Assembly (NCBI RefSeq): GCF_001746835.1
Contig: NZ_CP016094.1
Coordinates: forward strand, 2,681,501-2,745,500
Reading direction: 5' to 3'
Length of the DNA: 64,000 bases
DNA from: Lacunisphaera limnophila
GTDB lineage: Bacteria > Verrucomicrobiota > Verrucomicrobiia > Opitutales > Opitutaceae
The notes under the pieces were generated by a model. The model was given only the letters and a program-made list of their open reading frames with translations. It had not been told where the DNA came from and ran no database searches. Positions within the stretch are counted from its first letter, which is position 1. Every line of letters starts with the position of its first letter. The translations under genes were made by a program, and so were the position numbers. Positions 45,339 to 54,845 of this stretch are shown here, piece after piece.

Positions 45339-45364
45339 GATCGGGGCCGGTTGGGGTCGGGCGC

Positions 45365-46273
45365 TCAGTTGGCGGTGACGGTCACCGCGATGCTGCTCTC
45401 GCCGACGCTGCTGCGGAAGAAGAGCGAACCGGTGCCGGGCTTGCCGCCCTGGATCGGGACGGTGACGTCGGTCCGGCCGGCCTCCACCATGACGACGGGC
45501 ATCACGACGCTTTCGGGGACATCGGTGGTCACGTCGATCAGCAGGCCGCCGGCGGGGGCGGGCTGCGGGATGGTGAAGGTGACGGCCTGTTGTTCGCCGG
45601 GGCGCAGCACGACGGCGCTCGGGCTGACCTGGAAGCTGATCGCATCGACGCGGAAGCTGCCCACGTCGAGACCGACGCCGGCACCGCGAATGGTGAGCTT
45701 GTAGCTGCGGCCGGGGACGACGGCCGGGACGAAGAAGCTGAGCGAACTGGGCGACTCGAAAACCGTGCGGGTGGGGTTGTTGTCGAAATAGACGAGGTCC
45801 GCGGTGGTGAAGCCGGCGCCGAGGATGCTGACGCGGGAGCCGACGGGCGCGCGGGTGGCTTCGGGACGGATCACGTAGCGGCCCGCGATCTTGAGGTGTT
45901 GGAGCTCGGAATAGAGGTCCATGGTCTCGGCGCTGCCCTTGGTCTGGTAGTCACAGATGAAATAGTAGGAAGCCGTGGTGCGGCCGGCGGGCAGCTGGTA
46001 GTCGAATTCCCAGATGTCGATGCCCGCGGGGCTGCGGTTCATGGCGTAGGCCGAGCCGTCAATGATGATGCGGGGGCGGATGGTGGCGGTCTCGACCTGG
46101 CTGCTGGCGCGGAAGCTCGCCGTGATCGTGTAGATCTGGGACGGATTCTGCGGCACGGTGTCGGGCGTCAGGTTGGTGATCGTGAGATTGCAGCCGGCGA
46201 CCAGAAACAGCATGAGGGCCGCGGCGAGGGCCGGGAAAATTCTGCTCGCTAGGAGGGAGGGAGTCTTTTGCAT
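45365..46273 (-). CDS. Surface lipoprotein with IPT/TIG-like domains
   Basis: A 302-residue lipoprotein with lipobox MLFLVAGC (Cys about residue 28). Its beta-rich mature part includes an IPT/TIG-like stretch, RAPVGSRVSILGAGFTTADL with VYFDNNPTRTVFESPSSLSF and FFVPAVVPGRSYKLTIRGAG. The C-terminal third (SAVVLRPGEQQAVTFTIPQP, then TDVTVPIQGGKPGTGSLFFR) looks like another immunoglobulin-like fold. It is probably exposed in the periplasm or on the surface and binds carbohydrate or protein. It is divergent from hemW with 63 bases between the starts. Confidence 0.82.
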   Translation of the reverse strand: MQKTPSLLASRIFPALAAALMLFLVAGCNLTITNLTPDTVPQNPSQIYTITASFRASSQVETATIRPRIIIDGSAYAMNRSPAGIDIWEFDYQLPAGRTTASYYFICDYQTKGSAETMDLYSELQHLKIAGRYVIRPEATRAPVGSRVSILGAGFTTADLVYFDNNPTRTVFESPSSLSFFVPAVVPGRSYKLTIRGAGVGLDVGSFRVDAISFQVSPSAVVLRPGEQQAVTFTIPQPAPAGGLLIDVTTDVPESVVMPVVMVEAGRTDVTVPIQGGKPGTGSLFFRSSVGESSIAVTVTAN

Positions 46274-46336
46274 GGGATGAAATTGACCGCCAACCGCGCA
46301 GGCTGTTGGCAGTTCGTAAATTGGAGAGATTCAATA

Positions 46337-47566
46337 ATGCCCGGCTTCCCCTCAGCGCAAGAAAAAGAGCAGGCGCCCGAACCGGCGCCCGTGGGGGTCT
46401 ATGTGCATGTGCCGTTTTGCGCGACAACTTGTGATTTTTGCGCCTTTTACCAGACCGTGCCGCGAGGCGACGCCGTGGTCCGCTACCTGGAGGGAATTGA
46501 GACCGAGGCCGGGTTGGTGAACTGGCCCGCGGCCACCGGTCCGGGGTCGGGCGCCCGACGGGTGACGACGGCGTTTTGGGGTGGGGGCACGCCCGGTCTG
46601 CTCAAGGCGTCCGAGCTGGAGCGGCTGGGGCGGACCATGCTGCTGTTTTGCGGTGCCCAGCCCACGGAGTGGAGTGTCGAGATGGCCCCGGCCACGGTCA
46701 CGGCGGAGCGGCTGGCGGTGCTGAAGGCGCTGGGCGTGACCCGCATTTCGCTGGGGGTGCAGAGTTTCGACGACGCCCTGCTCGACGCGCTCGGCCGGCA
46801 GCACACCCCGGCCCAGATTTACCGGGCGTATGATCTGATCCGGGCGGCGGGTTTTGCCACCGTGAGCATGGACCTGATGTTCGCGCTGCCGGGCCAGACC
46901 GAGACGCAGTGGCGGGCGGATCTTGACGAGGCTCTGCGGCTCGCACCGGACCACCTGTCGACGTACTGTCTCACTTTCGAGGAGGACACCGCGCTCTGGG
47001 TGAAACTTTCGCAGGGCAAGGTGAAGCTCGATGCCGACAAGGAGGCGCTGTTTTACCAGCACACGTGGGACTACCTCGCGACGCGGGGCTATGCCCAGTA
47101 TGAGGTCTCAAATTTCGCGCGACCCGGGCAGACCTGCCGGCACAATCTGAATACCTGGCACATGATGGAGTGGGTCGGCCTCGGTCCCTCCGCGGCCAGC
47201 CAGTATGAAGGCTGGCGCGGGTCGAACCCCGCGGACCTCGCGCGCTGGCTGGACGATGTGGCCGCGGGCCGTCGCGTCACCAGCGACCGGGTGGCGCTCA
47301 CCCCGGAGCTGCTGGCGGCCGATGCCGTGATCTTTGGCCTGCGCATGAATGACGGGGTGTCGTTGCCGCGCCTGCGCCGGCGGTTCCCTTCCGCGCCTTG
47401 GGTCGGGCTCGAGGACTTGATTCCCCGTCTGCTGCTGGATGGTCTGCTCACCGCCACGGCGGAAGGCCGCATCCAACTGACCCCGCGCGGCCGGCTGGTG
47501 GCCGACGCGGTGGGAGTGGAGGTCATGGAAGCTTTCGAGGCGGTGCCGAGGGGGGCGGAGAAATGA
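46337..47566 (+). CDS. hemW: HemW-like radical SAM heme chaperone
   Basis: A 409-residue radical SAM protein. The iron-sulfur motif C-A-T-T-C-D-F-C gives Cys28, Cys32 and Cys35, in the HemW context VGVYVHVPFCATTCDFCAFY. Other family elements are FWGGGTPGLL, SLGVQSFDDALLDALGR, SMDLMFALPGQTETQW, and the HemW C-terminal domain (SNFARPGQTCRHNLNTWHM). I chose ATG 46337 (MPGFPSAQEK), which has GGAGAG nine bases before it, one of the few Shine-Dalgarno-like sites here. Its stop overlaps the next start in ATGA, so the downstream lipoprotein is translationally coupled. Confidence 0.9.
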   Translation: MPGFPSAQEKEQAPEPAPVGVYVHVPFCATTCDFCAFYQTVPRGDAVVRYLEGIETEAGLVNWPAATGPGSGARRVTTAFWGGGTPGLLKASELERLGRTMLLFCGAQPTEWSVEMAPATVTAERLAVLKALGVTRISLGVQSFDDALLDALGRQHTPAQIYRAYDLIRAAGFATVSMDLMFALPGQTETQWRADLDEALRLAPDHLSTYCLTFEEDTALWVKLSQGKVKLDADKEALFYQHTWDYLATRGYAQYEVSNFARPGQTCRHNLNTWHMMEWVGLGPSAASQYEGWRGSNPADLARWLDDVAAGRRVTSDRVALTPELLAADAVIFGLRMNDGVSLPRLRRRFPSAPWVGLEDLIPRLLLDGLLTATAEGRIQLTPRGRLVADAVGVEVMEAFEAVPRGAEK

Positions 47567-48078
47567 GGGGGCGGTCCGAATGTCTCGCTCCCACAAAGGG
47601 AAGACATCTTATCCTGTTTGCTTTGCTCGCTCTCACCGCCTGCCAGCAGACGACCTCGGCGCCTCCTTATGAACCGCTCGTGGCCCGGCTCTTTCTTGAA
47701 ACCCGGCCCGGTGAGGCCGGCATCACGGTGCGGCTGCCGGTGAGTGGCGTCGGGATCACGGTCGCGGCCAAGCCAGTGTTCGTCGAATATGATGTGCGCG
47801 ACGCCGAGGCGGCCCGCGTGGATCTGGGGCCGTGCCTGTGGTTGCAGGTTACGCCCGCGGCGGCGCGCGATCTCTACCGCTTGTCGGTCTCCGCGGTGGG
47901 CCGTCGGCTGGTGCTGTTGCTCAACGACGAGCCCGTCGGGGTGCACCGGATCGAGCAGGCGTTGGCGGACGGCAGGTTGCTGGTTTTCGTGGAGCGGCCC
48001 GACGCCGAGCTGCCCGCCCTGGTGGAACGGTTGAAACGAACGACCGCCGACATCGCTGTTGCGGCCGCAAACAAATGA
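47563..48078 (+). CDS. Small lipoprotein coupled to hemW
   Basis: A 171-residue lipoprotein with lipobox LLALTAC (Cys about residue 24). The mature part is one beta-rich domain (VARLFLETRPGEAGITVRLP, GITVAAKPVFVEYDVRDAEA, LVLLLNDEPVGVHRIEQAL). The form resembles a SecD/preprotein-translocase P1-like ferredoxin fold, but this is only an impression. Its ATG at 47563 overlaps the hemW stop (ATGA), and its own stop overlaps the M23 peptidase start at 48075 in the same way. The three genes form a tight translationally coupled operon. Confidence 0.78.
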   Translation: MRGRSECLAPTKGRHLILFALLALTACQQTTSAPPYEPLVARLFLETRPGEAGITVRLPVSGVGITVAAKPVFVEYDVRDAEAARVDLGPCLWLQVTPAAARDLYRLSVSAVGRRLVLLLNDEPVGVHRIEQALADGRLLVFVERPDAELPALVERLKRTTADIAVAAANK

Positions 48079-49187
48079 TCCCAATGCCTGCAGACGGTAT
48101 GGTCACCCCAAGCAAAAGAAACGCAGATTCCGGTCCGGGCCTGCCCACCGGCATTTTGCCCCGCGCACGCGGCACCCTCCGGGTTTTGATTCTGCTGGTG
48201 GGGGCGGGTTTGGCCGTCACGGGTTCCGCCCAGCGGGTCGAGATCAGCTGGCCGACGCCGAATCCCGCGTGGGAGCGCGGGCGCGCCTTCGACGCGTGGG
48301 TGCAGCCCACGGTCTCGGGGCAGGCGACCTCCGGGCTCTGGGGTTCGGTGCGGAGCAACGGCACGCAATTTCATGAGGGCCTCGACATCAAGCCGATGGG
48401 GCGCGACCGCAACGGCGAGGCGACCGACCCGGTGATGGCGGCGATGGATGGGGTGGTGCGCCACGTGAACACGCGGGCCGGGGACAGCAGCTACGGGAGG
48501 TATGTGGTGCTCGAGCATCCGGGCGTTACGCCGGCGGTCTACACGCTTTACGCGCATCTGGCCAAGGTAGAGCCCGGCCTCCGCACGGGCCTGACAGTGC
48601 GCCGTGGGCAGACCCTCGGCCTCATGGGGCGCAGCGCCGGTGGTTACGCGATCCCGAAGGACCGGGCGCACCTGCATTTCGAGATCGGACTGCGGCTGAC
48701 CGACGATTTCAGCTCGTGGTTCACGTGGCGGAAATTCGGGAGTCCCAACCAGCACGGCCTGTACAACGGCATGAACCTGATGGGCATCGACCCGCGGGAT
48801 TTCCTGGAGCGTTGGCGCAGCCGGCGGGTGGATAATTTCGCCCAGTTTTTCGCCGGCCGCGACTCGGCGGTGCGGCTGCGGGTCGTCACGACGCGCGTGC
48901 CGGACTTCATCCGGCGTTACCCGGCGCTGTTGCGCAAGCCGATGGACGGCCTCGTCGGCGGCTGGGAGGTGCAGTGTGATGTGACCGGCCTGCCCTTTGC
49001 CTGGACCCCGCTCAGTCCGACCCAGGTGGCGGGCCAGCGCGCCGGCACGGTCGAGATTTTGGACGTGGACAGTGCCGCGCTGCGTTCCTTCCGCGGCAAA
49101 TCCCTCATCCGCACGCGCGGGGGTAAACCCACGCCGGGGCCGGACCTGACGACCATGCTGCAGCTGGTGTTCGGGTTGCGGTCGTGA
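48075..49187 (+). CDS. M23-family peptidoglycan endopeptidase-like protein
   Basis: A 370-residue exported protein. A hydrophobic signal segment is at about residues 35-55 (LRVLILLVGAGLAVTGSAQR). The M23 domain has the zinc ligands in QFHEGLDIKPM (H-x-x-x-D) and HLHFEIGL (H-x-H), with GRYVVLEHPGV and YTLYAHLAKVEPGL between. The C-terminal 150 residues have an extra beta domain of unknown role. The start ATG 48075 overlaps the previous stop; ATG 48084 or 48102 are alternatives that shorten the head. Likely cuts or remodels peptide cross-links. Confidence 0.88.
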   Translation: MIPMPADGMVTPSKRNADSGPGLPTGILPRARGTLRVLILLVGAGLAVTGSAQRVEISWPTPNPAWERGRAFDAWVQPTVSGQATSGLWGSVRSNGTQFHEGLDIKPMGRDRNGEATDPVMAAMDGVVRHVNTRAGDSSYGRYVVLEHPGVTPAVYTLYAHLAKVEPGLRTGLTVRRGQTLGLMGRSAGGYAIPKDRAHLHFEIGLRLTDDFSSWFTWRKFGSPNQHGLYNGMNLMGIDPRDFLERWRSRRVDNFAQFFAGRDSAVRLRVVTTRVPDFIRRYPALLRKPMDGLVGGWEVQCDVTGLPFAWTPLSPTQVAGQRAGTVEILDVDSAALRSFRGKSLIRTRGGKPTPGPDLTTMLQLVFGLRS

Positions 49188-49290
49188 GCGGAAGGCCGGG
49201 TTTGCGGGGCTCCCCCGCGGTCAGCGGCCGGCCTAAAACGGGATTGAACCTCAGCCGGCGGATCGGGGTATAAAGCCTTCTATTCAAGAC

Positions 49291-49318
49291 AGGCGGGGTT
49301 CGGAGACCCCGCGCTACA
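49291..49318. repeat. Truncated TGTAGGG-family repeat that supplies a stop codon
   Basis: AGGCGGGGTTCGGAGACCCC plus GCGCTACA matches the 32-bp form at 1491 with its left five bases missing. The last bases CTACA contain the TAG stop (49314-49316, minus strand) of the M16 peptidase gene, so the repeat overlaps the end of the coding region. Confidence 0.7.
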
Positions 49319-52159
49319 ATTTAGGCGCGGCCGGGGCGATGGGCGTGACGATGAATTCGCTCACCTTGGCGGGGACGTAGTATTGTTGGGCGAGGGCGGA
49401 GAGTTCGGCGGCGGTGATGCTTTCGTTGTCGGAGTAGCGGGTGCGGCTCCAGTCGAGGCGCTCGGGGAATTCCTGGGCGGCGGCGAGGACACTGCCGAGC
49501 CAGTAGCCGTTGGTGCGGGCGGATTCGCGGAGGGCGGTGAGCACGGGCTGGCGGGCGCGTTCCAGTTCCTCTTCGGTCACGCCGCCGGCGTGGAGGTCGG
49601 CGGCGACTTTCTTGATGGCATCCGCGATGAGACGGGTGTCGGCGGGGGCGACGGTGGCGTCGGCGATGAGCCAGCCGTAGCCGGGGTAGGTGTCGCTGAG
49701 GTCCGGGGCGGCATTGGGGCTGTAGGTGCCGGCCATTTTCTCGCGGATCTCGACGCGTAGGCGGTCGGCGAACACGTCGTTGAGGAGACGCAGGCGGCGG
49801 GAGAGCTTCACGTCGCGGGCGTCGGTGGCGGGCCAGTAGAGGCGCACGAGTGCCTTGGGGATCTCGGAAGTAATGGTGTATGCCTTGGCCAGCGGCTCCG
49901 CGGGCGGGGTCAGGCGGCGGGCCTCGGTGTAGGCGGGTTTCTTGTCGCGCTTGGGCAGGGCGCCGAAGGTGCGGGCGACGGCCTCGATCGCGGCGTCGGG
50001 TTCGAAGTCACCGACGAGGGTGATCTCAACCGGGCCGCGGGCGAACTGGGGCGCGAGCCAGGCCTTGAGCTCGTCGAGGGAGCGCGCGAGCAGGACCTCG
50101 CGGGCGGGCAGGCCGAAACGCGGGTCGCCGCCGGCGAGGAGGCCGGCGACTTCAAGCTGGAGTGGTCCCTCGGGCGTGTGGGGGAGGCGTTGGTAGAGCT
50201 GCTCGGCGGCCTTGTGGACCTGGCGGAGGGACTCGGGACGGAAGCCAGGATCGGTGACGTAGGCGCAGAAGAGCTGGAGTTGGAGGAGCAGGTCGGCGCG
50301 GTTGGTGGTGGCACCGAAACTGAAGGCGTCGCTTTGGGCCCCGAAGGACAACCCGACGGTACGGCCGGCGAGGAGGCGTTGCAGGTCGTCCACGCTGTGC
50401 CGGCCGAGGCCGCCGGTGGTGAACGCGACATTGGCGAGGAGCGGCAGGCCGGGCTGATCGGCGGGCGCGGTGAGCGTGCCGCCGCCGAGGCGGATGTTGA
50501 GGCGGATGCGGCCCGCCTCGAAATCGGTGGGCTTGAGGTTGAGGCGGACGCCATTCTTGAACGCCAGGAGGGTGGCGCCGAGGTCCGTGACCTCGGTGCG
50601 CTCGTCGACCTTGCCGGGTTTGCCGAAGTCGGTGTAGGCGAACGCGGCCGCCGCGATCTTGGGCGGCGCGGCGACGACGGTGCGGGTGCTGGCGGTGTAG
50701 GCGGCGGCGATGTTTTGCGGCGCGCGCGGGATCTGGACGTTGCCGCTGACGAAGAGCTTGCGGCCGGCGGCCTCGGCCCAGGTGGCGCGGAGGTCGGCGG
50801 TGCAGGCCTCGGGCGTGAGGGTGGCGAGGGCGGGCTGGTAAAGGCGCTGGTCGGCGATGGGGTGGGTGGGGACCGCGTCGTCGATGAGACTGCCGGTGAG
50901 GAAGTCGGCCAGGCCGTTGGAGCGGCGGGTGGGGGCGGTGCGCACGGCCTGCTCCAGGTTGTTGGTCATCTCGGCGACGACCTCGGCCAGTTCCTCGGGT
51001 TGGAAACCGTGTTCCAGGGCGCGGCGGAGTTCCTGCTCGGCAACCGCGAGCGCGGCGGTCCACTGGTCAGGCCGGCAGTTGAGCTCGATGGCGGCGTTGC
51101 GGAACAGGTCGAACTGTTCGCTGATGCCGACGATGCCGCTGAGGAACGGGGCGTTTTCCGCCTTCGCCAGGATGGAAAGGCGGCGGTTGAGCATGCGGAG
51201 GGCCAGCGTGCGGGGGAGGTACTGCAGGCGGTTGGCCGCGGTGTCGGGCTCGAACGCGTAAGGGACGACGGTCTGGATGGAGACGTTGGTGCCGCCGGCC
51301 TCCATCTCGGGATGGAGCTGGGCCTCGATCGTCGCACTGGGGTTGACCAGGCCGAGGCGCGGCTCGGGGGCGCGGGAGCGCGGGCGGTGACGGCGCCGAG
51401 GATCTCGCGGACGACCGGCTCGACCTGGAGGGGTTCGATGTCGCCGACGAGCACGAGGATCATGCGGTCGGGGCGGTACCAGCTGTCGTAGTACTCGACG
51501 AAGCGTTCGCGGCCGGCGGTGCGGAGGACCTCCTCCGTGCCGATGGGGAGGCGCTGCGGGAGGCGGGTCTCGGGCACCAGGAACTCGAGCTCGGCCATGA
51601 AGGTGCGGAGGGCGACCGAGTCGCGGGCGCGTTTCTCGCTGAGGATGATGCCGCGCTCCTTGTCGATTTCCTGCGGGTCGAGGAGCAGGCCGTCGGCGAC
51701 GTCGGCGAACCAGGTTAGGGATTCGCGCAGGGTCTCGGGCTTGGTGTCGGGCAGTTCGAGCTGGTAGATGGTGCGGTCGAAACCGGTGGAGGCGTTGGTG
51801 TCGCCGCCAAAGTCCATGCCGAGCTTCTGGAAGAACTCGATGACATTGGCCGCGGGGAAGCGCCGGCTGCCATTGAAGGCCATGTGCTCGAGGAAGTGGG
51901 CCACGCCGCGCTGGTTCTCATTCTCGTGGAGCGAACCGGCCTTGATGGCGAGGCGGGCGCTGATGCGGCCCTGGGGCTCGGCGTTGCGGAGGAGGGCATA
52001 GCGGAGGCCGTTGTCGAGCCGGCCCCACTTGATGCCGGGATCGGCGGGCAGGTCGCTGGCCTGGTGGGCGAAGTCGGCGGCGGACAGCGTCGCGAGCGGC
52101 AGAAGGATCAGGGCAAAGGCCAGACGCGCGGCGCGGGCGGGAAAGGAAAGCAGCTTCAT
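49314..52159 (-). pseudogene. M16 zinc metallopeptidase, reading frame broken by one base
   Basis: A two-part insulinase-type peptidase. It starts at ATG 52159 with a signal peptide (LSFPARAARLAFALILLPLA). The N-terminal catalytic half has the inverted zinc motif HFLEHMAFNG and DTNASTGFDRTIYQL. After VREILGAVTARAP the frame shifts at a G5/C5 run (51366-51370); adding one C restores EPRLGLVNPSATIEAQLHPE and joins the second half, which runs to 49314. The repaired gene would be 948 codons, normal for two-domain M16 proteins. Both halves are otherwise free of stops and well conserved. It could be a sequencing error, a recent mutation or a phase-variable run. Confidence 0.85.
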
Positions 52160-52292
52160 GCGGGGCAAATTGACAGCAGGACGGGCCGGAAGTGCAAGGT
52201 CGGGTTGGAAGGAGCGTGCGCCACCCGGTCGGGACGGCGCGGGCTGGCACGGTCCGTCCAAGTGCCGGGACCAGAGCAACATGTTGCCGGCC

Positions 52293-52318
52293 AAGTCCCG
52301 CAAAATACGCCGGGACTT
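52293..52318. promoter_or_regulatory. Hairpin in the leader of the deoxyhypusine-synthase homologue
   Basis: AAGTCCCG (52293-52300) and CGGGACTT (52311-52318) form a perfect 8-bp stem with a ten-base AT-rich loop, followed by TTGTG, 42 bases before the ATG at 52360. It may be part of the 5' untranslated region or a weak terminator. It also lies in the upstream region of the divergent M16 gene. Confidence 0.45.
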
Positions 52319-52359
52319 TTGTGTGGCCAAGGGCCGGGGCCGCGACCTTGCTTGGCGGG

Positions 52360-53409
52360 ATGAAGACGAAAGCCAAAGCCCAGCCCAAACCCGAACTCGT
52401 CAACGCCAAGCTGGCCCGCAAGAAGGGCCCGGTTTCCCGGTTCATCGCCCACAATTACCGGCACTTCAACAGCGCCGCCCTGCTCGACACGGCGAAGGGT
52501 TATGAGACCCACCTGCAGGCGGGGGGCAAGATGCTCGTGACGCTGGCCGGAGCGATGTCCACGGCCGAGCTGGGCATCACGCTTGCCGAGATGATCCGAC
52601 AGGACAAGGTCCACGCCATCGTCTGCACCGGCGCGAACCTGGAAGAAGACATCTTCAACCTGGTCGCCCACGACTATTATGAGCGCGTGCCGCATTACCG
52701 GCACCTGACGGCTGACGACGAACAGGCCCTGCTCGACCGGCACATGAACCGCGTGACCGACACCTGCATCCCCGAGGGCGAGGCCATGCGCCGGATCGAG
52801 GCCGCCGTGGCGGAGGAGTGGGTGGCCGCCGACCGCGCGGGCCAGAGCTTTTTCCCGCACGAGTTCATGTTCAAGATCCTGCGTTCCGGGAAACTGAAGA
52901 AGTCCTACCAAATCGACCCGAAGAATTCCTGGATGCTCGCCGCCTGCGAGAAGAACCTGCCCATCATCGTGCCCGGCTGGGAGGACTCAACCCTGGGCAA
53001 CATGTATGCCGGCCGCGTCATCACGGGTGAGATCACGCGGGTGCACACGGTCCGCACCGGCATCGAGTACATGGCGTGGTTCGCCGGCTGGTACACGAAG
53101 ACGGCGAAGCGGCTGCGCACTGGTGAGGGTTCGATCGGGTTCTTCCAGATCGGCGGCGGCATCGCGGGTGACTTTCCGATCTGCGTCGTGCCGATGCTGC
53201 ACCAGGACCTGGGCCGCCGGAGCGTGCCGCTCTGGGGCTATTTCGCCCAGATCAGCGACTCGACCACGAGTTACGGCAGTTATTCGGGGGCCGTGCCCAA
53301 CGAGAAGATCACCTGGGGCAAGCTCGGGGCGAAGACGCCGCAGTTCATCGTCGAGAGCGACGCCACGATCGTGGCGCCGCTGATCTTCAGCTGGGTCCTG
53401 GGCCACTAA
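52360..53409 (+). CDS. Deoxyhypusine-synthase-family protein
   Basis: A 349-residue enzyme homologous to eukaryotic/archaeal deoxyhypusine synthase, which transfers the aminobutyl group of spermidine. The NAD-fold elements are visible (KMLVTLAGAMSTAELGITLA, HAIVCTGANLEEDIFNL), GGGIAGDF and the catalytic-lysine region EKITWGKLGAKTP, with Lys near residue 321. Bacteria lack the eIF5A substrate, so in this lineage the protein probably acts on a free polyamine (homospermidine-type chemistry) or an unknown protein. ATG 52360 (MKTKAKAQPKPE) gives a short basic head. The divergent neighbour is the M16 gene; waaA follows. Confidence 0.92.
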   Translation: MKTKAKAQPKPELVNAKLARKKGPVSRFIAHNYRHFNSAALLDTAKGYETHLQAGGKMLVTLAGAMSTAELGITLAEMIRQDKVHAIVCTGANLEEDIFNLVAHDYYERVPHYRHLTADDEQALLDRHMNRVTDTCIPEGEAMRRIEAAVAEEWVAADRAGQSFFPHEFMFKILRSGKLKKSYQIDPKNSWMLAACEKNLPIIVPGWEDSTLGNMYAGRVITGEITRVHTVRTGIEYMAWFAGWYTKTAKRLRTGEGSIGFFQIGGGIAGDFPICVVPMLHQDLGRRSVPLWGYFAQISDSTTSYGSYSGAVPNEKITWGKLGAKTPQFIVESDATIVAPLIFSWVLGH

Positions 53410-53497
53410 AGCGACCTGAATTGAACCCCAGAGGCACAGCGTTCATGGAGAAGTCTGGTTTGCGCGGTGACCTCCGTGTCTCGGTGGTTGGATCAAA

Positions 53498-54796
53498 TTG
53501 ACCGCGCTGCCACCCGTGATCTGGATCTACCGCATCCTTGTCCTGCCGGGGCTGGTGCTTGCGGTGCCGTATTTTCTCTGGCTGATGCGGCGGCGCGGGG
53601 GGCATGTGGAAAACCTCGGCCACCGCTTCGGCGGGACCGATCCGTTGCCGCCCAAGGTGGCCGGGCGCAAGCGCGTGTGGCTGCAGGCCGTGAGCGTGGG
53701 GGAGATGCTTGCCATCGCCCCGCTGCTGGAAGCCTTCCGGCGCGAGGGGAACGCGGAAGTCTACCTCACCACGACGACCAGCACGGGGTACCGGCTGGCG
53801 CAGGAGAAGTACGCCGCGCTGACCATCGGCATCGGCTACTTTCCGTTCGATTTCTGGGCCTTCAGCGAGCGTGCGTGGTGGCGGGTGCGGCCCGACCTGT
53901 GCATCCTGATGGAAGGCGAGCGCTGGCCGGAGCACGTGCACCAGGCCGCGCTCCATGGCGTGCCGGTGCTGAGCATCAATGCGCGGCTGTCCGACCGGAG
54001 CTACCGGCGCCTGATGCGCTTCCGCTCCGTGGTCGGCCCGCTCTCGCGGGGAATCACCCGCACGCTGTGCGCGGCGCGGCGCGATGAACAGCGGTTCAAG
54101 CTGCTGGGTTTCCCGGCGGAACGGCTCGTGACGACGGGCAACATGAAACTCGATGTGGACATCCCGCTGCTCCCGTCCGCCGAGCTGGCGCGCCTGCGGC
54201 ATGAGCTGGGCCTCGGCGACGGATTGGTGCTGCTCGGTTCCTCCACCTGGCCGGGTGAGGAAGCGGCGCTGCTCGCGGCCCTGCAGTCCGCCCGCCGCCG
54301 GGGACTGGTCGCGTCGTTGCTGCTGGTGCCGCGGCACTCGGAGCGGCGGGAGGAGTTGCGGGCCCTGCTGGATGGGAGCGGTTTCACCTTTCACTTCCGT
54401 TCCGTCGGTCCGGCGCCCGGTCCCGTGGATGTCGTGGTCGGCGACACGACCGGCGAGTTGCGGAAGTTCACGCAGCTGGCCGACCTGGTCTTCGTGGGCA
54501 AGAGCCTCGCCCCGCACGACGGGGGGCAGACGCCGGTCGAGGCGGCGATCCTGGAGAAACCGTTGTTGCACGGCCCGCACATGACCAATTTTCGCCAGAT
54601 TATCCGCGGCCTGACCGAGGCCGGCGCCGTGCGGAAGGTCGAGACCCACGAAGAACTAACCCGGGTGGCGGTGGACTTGCTGGCCGATGAGGCGCAGCGA
54701 AAAGCGCTCACCGCATCCGCCCACGCCTGGCATGAAGCTAACCGCGGCGCGACGGAGCGGACGGTGGCGGTCATCCGGGAAATGCTCAGGCGCTAG
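53498..54796 (+). CDS. waaA: 3-deoxy-D-manno-octulosonic acid (Kdo) transferase
   Basis: A 432-residue GT30 glycosyltransferase that adds Kdo to lipid A precursor at the inner membrane. An N-terminal membrane anchor (IYRILVLPGLVLAVPYFLWL) is followed by VWLQAVSVGEMLAIAPLLEA, whose Glu is the family's catalytic base. EGERWPEH, TGNMKLDVD, GSSTWPGEEAALLA and FVGKSLAPHDGGQTPVEAA are WaaA motifs with modest changes. The frame opens at TTG 53498; GTG 53516 is another possible start, and no ATG is available before the membrane segment. It shows that the organism makes lipopolysaccharide. It converges on the glycolipid operon. Confidence 0.9.
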   Translation: MTALPPVIWIYRILVLPGLVLAVPYFLWLMRRRGGHVENLGHRFGGTDPLPPKVAGRKRVWLQAVSVGEMLAIAPLLEAFRREGNAEVYLTTTTSTGYRLAQEKYAALTIGIGYFPFDFWAFSERAWWRVRPDLCILMEGERWPEHVHQAALHGVPVLSINARLSDRSYRRLMRFRSVVGPLSRGITRTLCAARRDEQRFKLLGFPAERLVTTGNMKLDVDIPLLPSAELARLRHELGLGDGLVLLGSSTWPGEEAALLAALQSARRRGLVASLLLVPRHSERREELRALLDGSGFTFHFRSVGPAPGPVDVVVGDTTGELRKFTQLADLVFVGKSLAPHDGGQTPVEAAILEKPLLHGPHMTNFRQIIRGLTEAGAVRKVETHEELTRVAVDLLADEAQRKALTASAHAWHEANRGATERTVAVIREMLRR

Positions 54797-54845
54797 GAGG
54801 CGCCCGGGCTCACCTAGGGGCACAGCGGCGCACCAGGCCAGATGT

